DNA from: [Mycobacterium] stephanolepidis
Lineage (GTDB): Bacteria > Actinomycetota > Actinomycetes > Mycobacteriales > Mycobacteriaceae
Assembly (NCBI RefSeq): GCF_002356335.1
Contig: NZ_AP018165.1
Span: forward strand, 1,488,001 to 1,552,000
Direction: 5' to 3'
Length of the DNA stretch: 64,000 nt
Each line of letters begins with the position of its first letter. The stretch's first letter is position 1. The notes beneath the pieces are model-generated. The model saw only the letters and a program-made list of their open reading frames with translations. It had not been told where the DNA came from and did no database searches. Positions 58,724 to 64,000 of the stretch are shown piece by piece. A program made the position numbers and the translations under genes.

Positions 58724-60397
58724 ATGGCTGAGTACATCTACACGATGATGAAAGTCCGCAAGGCGCATGGCGACAAGGTCATCCTCGACGATGTCACCCT
58801 GAACTTCCTGCCCGGCGCCAAGATTGGTGTGGTCGGTCCAAACGGTGCTGGTAAATCCAGCGTCCTGAAGATCATGGCCGGGCTGGACAAGCCGAACAAC
58901 GGCGAAGCATTCCTGGCCAACGGGGCGAGCGTCGGAATCCTGATGCAGGAGCCGGAGCTGGATGAAACGAAGACGGTGCGCGAGAACGTCGAGGCCGGTG
59001 TCGCGCTCAAGGGCAAGCTGAATCGGTACAACGAGGTCGCCGAGTTGATGGCCATCGACTACTCCGATGAACTCATGGAAGAGATGGGCAAGCTCCAGGA
59101 AGAGCTGGACGCCGCCGATGCCTGGGACATCGATTCGCAGCTCGAGCAGGCCATGGACGCGCTGCGCTGCCCGCCACCGGACGAGCCCGTGACACACCTG
59201 TCCGGTGGTGAGCGCCGACGGGTCGCGCTGTGCAAGCTGCTGCTGTCCAAGCCGGATCTGCTGCTGCTCGACGAGCCCACCAACCACTTGGACGCTGAGA
59301 GCGTGCTGTGGCTTGAACAGCACCTGGCCAACTACCCGGGTGCCATCCTGGCCGTCACCCACGACCGGTATTTCCTGGACAACGTGGCCGAGTGGATCCT
59401 CGAGCTGGACCGCGGCCGCGCGTACCCCTACGAGGGCAACTACTCCACGTACCTGGAGAAGAAGGCCGAGCGCATCGCCGTACAGGGGCGCAAGGACGCC
59501 AAGCTGCACAAGCGCTTGCAGGAAGAGCTCGCGTGGGTGCGTTCAGGCGCCAAGGCCCGTCAAGCCAAGAACAAGGCACGGCTCGGGCGCTACGAGGAGA
59601 TGGCCGCCGAGGCGGAGAAGACGCGGAAGCTCGACTTCGAGGAAATTCAGATCCCCACCGGTCCGCGTCTGGGCAATGTGGTGGTCGAGGTGAGTCATCT
59701 CGACAAGGGATTCGAGGAACGCGCCCTCATCAAAGATCTCTCGTTCACGCTGCCCCGTAACGGCATCGTCGGCGTCATCGGCCCCAACGGTGTCGGTAAG
59801 ACCACCCTGTTCAAGACCATCGTCGGGTTGGAGAATCCGGACGGTGGCGAGGTCAAGGTGGGCGAGACCGTCAAGCTGAGCTACGTCGACCAGAGTCGTG
59901 CCGGTATCGACCCCAAGAAGAACGTCTGGGAGGTCGTTTCGGACGGGCTCGACCACATTGTGGTCGGTCAGAATGAAATGCCTTCGCGGGCTTATGTTTC
60001 CGCATTCGGTTTTAAGGGGCCAGACCAGCAGAAGCCTGCGGGCGTGCTCTCCGGTGGTGAGCGCAACCGTCTGAACCTGGCGCTGACCCTCAAGCAGGGC
60101 GGCAACTTGATCCTGCTGGACGAGCCCACCAACGACCTGGACGTCGAAACTCTGAGCTCACTGGAAAACGCGCTTGAGCAGTTCCCGGGCTGCGCGGTCG
60201 TCATTTCGCACGACCGGTGGTTCCTGGACCGCACCTGTACGCACATCCTGGCGTGGGAGGGAAGCGACGATAACCCCGCCTCCTGGTTCTGGTTTGAGGG
60301 CAACTTCCAGGCCTACGAAGAGAACAAAGTGGAACGTTTGGGTATCGATGCGGCCAGACCTCATAGAGTTACCCACCGCCGCCTGACTCGCGACTAG
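58724..60397 (+). CDS. ettA: Energy-dependent translational throttle protein EttA (ABC-F)
   Basis: A 557-residue ABC-F ATPase with two nucleotide-binding domains. NBD1 has Walker A 'GVVGPNGAGKSSVLKI', signature 'HLSGGERRRVALCKLLL' and Walker B 'LLLLDEPTNHLDAES'. NBD2 has 'GVIGPNGVGKTTLFKT', 'VLSGGERNRLNLALTL' and 'LILLDEPTNDLDVET'. The arm insertion in NBD1 ('DELMEEMGKLQEELDAADAW') and the linker between domains are as in EttA. It binds the ribosomal E site and couples the first peptide-bond steps to ATP/ADP ratio. Equivalent of Rv2477c. ATG 58724 is preceded by a purine-rich GAGGAGAGG; the gdh start follows 53 bp after its stop. Confidence 0.95.
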   Translation: MAEYIYTMMKVRKAHGDKVILDDVTLNFLPGAKIGVVGPNGAGKSSVLKIMAGLDKPNNGEAFLANGASVGILMQEPELDETKTVRENVEAGVALKGKLNRYNEVAELMAIDYSDELMEEMGKLQEELDAADAWDIDSQLEQAMDALRCPPPDEPVTHLSGGERRRVALCKLLLSKPDLLLLDEPTNHLDAESVLWLEQHLANYPGAILAVTHDRYFLDNVAEWILELDRGRAYPYEGNYSTYLEKKAERIAVQGRKDAKLHKRLQEELAWVRSGAKARQAKNKARLGRYEEMAAEAEKTRKLDFEEIQIPTGPRLGNVVVEVSHLDKGFEERALIKDLSFTLPRNGIVGVIGPNGVGKTTLFKTIVGLENPDGGEVKVGETVKLSYVDQSRAGIDPKKNVWEVVSDGLDHIVVGQNEMPSRAYVSAFGFKGPDQQKPAGVLSGGERNRLNLALTLKQGGNLILLDEPTNDLDVETLSSLENALEQFPGCAVVISHDRWFLDRTCTHILAWEGSDDNPASWFWFEGNFQAYEENKVERLGIDAARPHRVTHRRLTRD

Positions 60398-60450
60398 GGT
60401 GAGATTGCGTGCCGAAACCCGGTACGCAAACTCGGCCAGGAGCGTTCTGC

Positions 60451-63400
60451 GTGACTGTTAACACAGGGACCACAACTTCCGAAAACACGCCATCTGCCAA
60501 TGGATCTGGCGTGCCCACCATCGAGGCGCTGAGCGCTGCGTTCAGCCACGCCCGGTATGCGGGGGAGATGGATTGGGACGAGGTGGTCGACGCAGATGGG
60601 CACACCGCGACACCGGCGCCGCCGGTGCGCGAAGCCCTTATGCGTGCGCTGCTGCGGTTGGCCGCACGGCGAGCGCCGCACGAGATAGCGATGGCCACCT
60701 ACCGCAACGGTGATGACGCGGGACTGGGAACCGCTCTACAACTGGTCACCGATTACACGCCGTTGCTGACCGAATCCATCACGGTGCTGCTGCGCCGTCA
60801 AGGTGTGGCGATCGTCGACCTGATGGACCCGGTCTTCACCGTGAAACGTGCCGCCGATGGCACGCTGCTGTCGGCGGTCCCGGTGGAAAACCTGCAAAGC
60901 GATATCGCGCCCGATACCGAGTGCTGGATCCACCTGCAGCTGCCGCCCTCCATCGACGCCGAGCGTGTGGGATTCATCGAAACGCAGCTACCGCACACCC
61001 TGGAGGACGGCAGCCACGTCGCCGCGGATACGGATGCCATGCGCGATGCGGTCGTCGAGCTGGCCGGCGCCCTGGACGCCTCGGCCGGTAGCGCCAGGTT
61101 CTCGTCCGCCGAGCTGACTGAGGTCGCCAACCTGCTGCGCTGGCTCGTCGACGGAAACTTCACCATATTGGGCTACCAGCGCTGCACCGTCGAGAACGGT
61201 CGCGCAACCGCTGACGAGTCGAGCCGGCTCGGCCTGCTCAAACGCCGCGAAGAGGTACTGCCGCAGCTCACCCACAACGACCAGCTACTGGTCCTCGCGC
61301 AGGCCACCACACCTACCTATCTGCGATACGCCATCTATCCGAACATCGTGGTGATCAGACAAGAAGACGGCAACGGTCCGGCCGTCGAGCATCGCCTTGT
61401 CGGTGTCTTCACCGTCGCCGCGACCAACGCCGATGTGCTGGCCATCCCGGTGATCTCCGACCGCGTGCATCAGGTGCTCGGCCGCTCAGATGCCAGCCAG
61501 GACTCGTTGGCGGGCCACATGCTGATCGAGTTCATGCAGAACCTGCCTCGTGCTGAGCTGTTCGCATCGAGTGTCGATCGGCTCTACGACGTGGTGACCG
61601 CCGTGAGAAACATTGGCGCGCATCCGGGTTCGCTACTGTTCCTGCGCGCCGACGAGTTGGGGAACTTCGTCACGGCGCTGGTGTACCTGCCTCGCGACCG
61701 CTACACCACCACGGTGCGGCTGGCCATGCAAGACATCTTGGTGCGCGAACTCGGCGGTACCGGTATCGACTACACCGCCCGTGTCAGTGAATCACCCTGG
61801 GCATTGGTCCATTTCACTGTCCGCATGCCAGAGAACAGCCTGCATGGCAGCGTCGACACCTCGGAAGCCAACCGGGTACGCATCCAGGCGTTGCTCACCC
61901 AGACCACCCGGACCTGGAGCGATCGTCTGGTCCGCGCGGTGCGCCCCGATTCCCCGATCGACCGCGCCTGCGCGGAGCGGTACTCGGTCATCCTGCCCGA
62001 GGTTTTCAAGACAAATGTGTCGCCCGCAGAGGCCATTGCCGACATCGCAAGAATCGAAGGGCTACAAGAGAACTCCATCGACCTTGCGTATGACGCCGAC
62101 GAGCTGGGCACCGGTGTGCTCAGCATGTACCTCGGTGGGCGCTCGGCCTCTCTGAGCCAGGTGCTGCCGGTGTTGCACAGCATGGGCGTCGACGTGCTCG
62201 AGGAGCGCCCGTATCACTTCACCCGGCCGGATGGTCTGGCGGTCTCGCTGTACGCATTCCGTATCGTGGTGCACCCGACGATCACGCGTACCTTCGATGC
62301 CGAGGGCACCGCGCGCCGCGCCGAGTTGCTCACCAACGCCATCGACGATGTGTGGCACGGCCGTGTCGAAATCGACAGATTCAACGAGCTGGTATTGCGC
62401 GCCGGGCTCACGGCCGGTCAGATCACCATCCTGCGCGGTTATGCCAAGTACCTCCGGCAGGCCGGCTTCCCCTACAGCCAGGCACATATCGAGACGGTGC
62501 TGGCCGACAATTCCCAGACCGCACGCGATTTCGTCGAACTGTTCGAGGCCCGGTTCGACCCCGCCGTCACCGACGACACGCTGGCCGATGCGAAGGCCGC
62601 CCATGTGCTCGCCGAGATCGACAAGGTGGTCAGTCTGGACACCGACAGGGTGCTGCGCGCGTTCTTCGGTCTGATCCAGGCCACCTTGCGTACCAACTAC
62701 TTTGTGACCAAGCCGGATTCGGCGCGTGCCAACGGTGTGCTGTCCTTCAAGCTCAACCCGCGTGAGATCACCGAGTTGCCCGAGCCACGGCCCCGCTTCG
62801 AGATCTTCGTGTACTCCCCACGGGTGGAGGGTGTGCACCTGCGCTTCGGCCCGGTCGCCCGCGGCGGGCTGCGCTGGTCGGACCGTCGTGAGGACTTCCG
62901 CACCGAGATCCTGGGTCTGGTGAAGGCGCAGGCCGTCAAGAACGCGGTCATCGTTCCGGTCGGCGCCAAGGGTGGGTTCGTCGTCAAGAATCCGCCTGCC
63001 ACCACCGGGGACGCCGCCGTTGACCGTGACGCGTTCCGCGCCGAGGGCGTCGAGTGCTACCGGCGCTTCATCAGCGGTCTGCTCGATATCACCGACAACC
63101 GCGATCGCGCCACCAACGCCGTCGTGCCCCCCGAGGGAGTGCGGCGCCGTGACGGCGACGACCCGTACCTCGTTGTGGCCGCGGACAAGGGCACCGCCAC
63201 CTTCTCCGATATCGCCAACGATGTCGCACTGTCGTACGGGTTCTGGCTCGGCGACGCGTTCGCCTCGGGTGGCTCCGTCGGCTACGACCACAAGGCCATG
63301 GGCATCACCGCCCGCGGCGCCTGGGAGAGCGTGAAACGTCACTTCCTGGAGATGGGGATCGACACCCAGACACAGGATTTCACCGTCGCGGGGGTCGGCG

Positions 63401-64000
63401 ACATGAGCGGAGACGTGTTCGGCAACGGCATGTTGCTGTCTCAGCACATCAAGCTGGTGGCCGCCTTCGACCACCGGGACATCTTCCTAGACCCCAACCC
63501 GGATCCGGCATCGTCCTGGGCTGAACGTAAGAGGATGTTCGCGCTCGAGCGCTCCAGCTGGGCCGACTACAACTCGGCGCTCATCAGCCCCGGCGGCGGC
63601 GTCTTCGGTAAGGAACAAAAATCCATACCGATCAGCCCCGAGGTTCGTGACGCACTCGGAATCGACAGCGACGTAGCGGAGATGACACCCCCGCAGCTTG
63701 TCCGCGCAATCCTGCTCGCCCCGGTCGACCTGTTCTTCAACGGCGGCATCGGCACCTACGTCAAGGCCGAGAGCGAATCGCACGCCGACGTGGGGGACAA
63801 GGCCAATGACGCCGTGCGCGTCAACGGAAACCAAGTGCGTGCCCGAGTGATCGGCGAAGGCGGCAACCTCGGCCTTACCTCGCGGGGCCGTATTGAGTTC
63901 GAGCTCAACGGCGGTCGGGTCAACACCGACGCGCTGGACAACTCCGCCGGAGTGGACTGCTCCGATCATGAGGTCAACATCAAGATCCTGATCGACTCGC
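60451..64000 (+). CDS. gdh: NAD-specific glutamate dehydrogenase, large type (partial)
   Basis: An open frame from GTG 60451 (after AGGAG) runs about 1183 codons to the window edge without a stop; full-length enzymes of this class have roughly 1600 residues. The long N-terminal region has ACT-like regulatory domains, and the catalytic core begins near residue 770. '[19 protein letters not shown]' and '[19 protein letters not shown]' carry the substrate-binding residues. Further on, '[15 protein letters not shown]' and '[19 protein letters not shown]' are the NAD-binding and adjacent regions. It deaminates glutamate to 2-oxoglutarate. In M. tuberculosis (Rv2476c) it is inhibited by unphosphorylated GarA. 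Gene order ssbB-ettA-gdh equals Rv2478c-Rv2476c. Confidence 0.95.
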   Translation, partial: MTVNTGTTTSENTPSANGSGVPTIEALSAAFSHARYAGEMDWDEVVDADGHTATPAPPVREALMRALLRLAARRAPHEIAMATYRNGDDAGLGTALQLVTDYTPLLTESITVLLRRQGVAIVDLMDPVFTVKRAADGTLLSAVPVENLQSDIAPDTECWIHLQLPPSIDAERVGFIETQLPHTLEDGSHVAADTDAMRDAVVELAGALDASAGSARFSSAELTEVANLLRWLVDGNFTILGYQRCTVENGRATADESSRLGLLKRREEVLPQLTHNDQLLVLAQATTPTYLRYAIYPNIVVIRQEDGNGPAVEHRLVGVFTVAATNADVLAIPVISDRVHQVLGRSDASQDSLAGHMLIEFMQNLPRAELFASSVDRLYDVVTAVRNIGAHPGSLLFLRADELGNFVTALVYLPRDRYTTTVRLAMQDILVRELGGTGIDYTARVSESPWALVHFTVRMPENSLHGSVDTSEANRVRIQALLTQTTRTWSDRLVRAVRPDSPIDRACAERYSVILPEVFKTNVSPAEAIADIARIEGLQENSIDLAYDADELGTGVLSMYLGGRSASLSQVLPVLHSMGVDVLEERPYHFTRPDGLAVSLYAFRIVVHPTITRTFDAEGTARRAELLTNAIDDVWHGRVEIDRFNELVLRAGLTAGQITILRGYAKYLRQAGFPYSQAHIETVLADNSQTARDFVELFEARFDPAVTDDTLADAKAAHVLAEIDKVVSLDTDRVLRAFFGLIQATLRTNYFVTKPDSARANGVLSFKLNPREITELPEPRPRFEIFVYSPRVEGVHLRFGPVARGGLRWSDRREDFRTEILGLVKAQAVKNAVIVPVGAKGGFVVKNPPATTGDAAVDRDAFRAEGVECYRRFISGLLDITDNRDRATNAVVPPEGVRRRDGDDPYLVVAADKGTATFSDIANDVALSYGFWLGDAFASGGSVGYDHKAMGITARGAWESVKRHFLEMGIDTQTQDFTVAGVGDMSGDVFGNGMLLSQHIKLVAAFDHRDIFLDPNPDPASSWAERKRMFALERSSWADYNSALISPGGGVFGKEQKSIPISPEVRDALGIDSDVAEMTPPQLVRAILLAPVDLFFNGGIGTYVKAESESHADVGDKANDAVRVNGNQVRARVIGEGGNLGLTSRGRIEFELNGGRVNTDALDNSAGVDCSDHEVNIKILIDS

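Noticed and set aside
62062..63474. 470-codon minus-strand ORF over the gdh gene
   Set aside because: The plus-strand frame from 60451 carries all glutamate dehydrogenase motifs and is open to the window end; this one is its shadow.

Overview
The window is chromosomal DNA of a high-GC actinobacterium, almost certainly a rapidly growing mycobacterium of the Mycobacteroides abscessus/chelonae type. This rests on recognisable mycobacterial families (MmpL, Ldt with YkuD fold, DUF732 secreted proteins, cAMP-dependent PatA-like acetyltransferase, mycolate reductase, 180-kDa-class NAD-glutamate dehydrogenase) and on gene order matching M. tuberculosis Rv2507-Rv2511, Rv2518c and Rv2478c-Rv2476c. The species is inferred from memory of the families; no search was run.

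Layout. 1-8 kb: the end of a methyltransferase-like gene, a divergent TetR, a large MmpL transporter with a divergent two-component system, then a DUF1003/MgtE-CBS pair. 8-12 kb: a TetR repressor divergent from an SDR-Baeyer-Villiger monooxygenase operon with its operator inside the promoter, then an aldo-keto reductase. 12-13.6 kb: tRNA-Lys and the L,D-transpeptidase lipoprotein. 13.6-21.8 kb: a DivIVA-like coiled-coil protein, a decayed IS, and an AT-richer catabolic island (P450, BVMO, LipR-like hydrolase, SadH-like SDR, PucR regulator) reminiscent of the M. tuberculosis mymA operon. This island ends at tRNA-His. 21.9-29 kb: conserved core (orn, HerA-like ATPase, cmrA, UMF1 transporter, proline-rich MmpS-like protein), interrupted by an AurF-type oxygenase/TetR pair. 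29-44 kb: dicarboxylate and KimA-like transporters, a sulfation gene set (LysR, sulfatase, Stf0-like sulfotransferase, CysD, CysNC), an AAA ATPase and Tex.

44.3-54.2 kb is a scarred accessory segment. It holds a deletion junction that removed the 5' ends of two divergent genes, small secreted proteins, an F420-type oxidoreductase frameshifted in a (CA)6 tract, and a PatA-like acetyltransferase. Next to tRNA-Arg lies a locus that looks like a polymorphic toxin system. It has a 1012-codon multi-TM, Gln-rich protein whose C-terminal toxin-like module is cut off by one in-frame TAA, followed by an ATGA-overlapping candidate immunity gene. 54.3-64 kb returns to core genes: CopD-CtaG, allophanate hydrolase, SsbB, EttA and the N-terminal two-thirds or so of NAD-GDH, which runs off the window.

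Regulation visible in the sequence is mostly local: divergent regulator/target pairs with palindromes in the shared promoter, start-stop overlaps in operons, and large hairpins at convergent gene ends, several of which contain the stop codons themselves.
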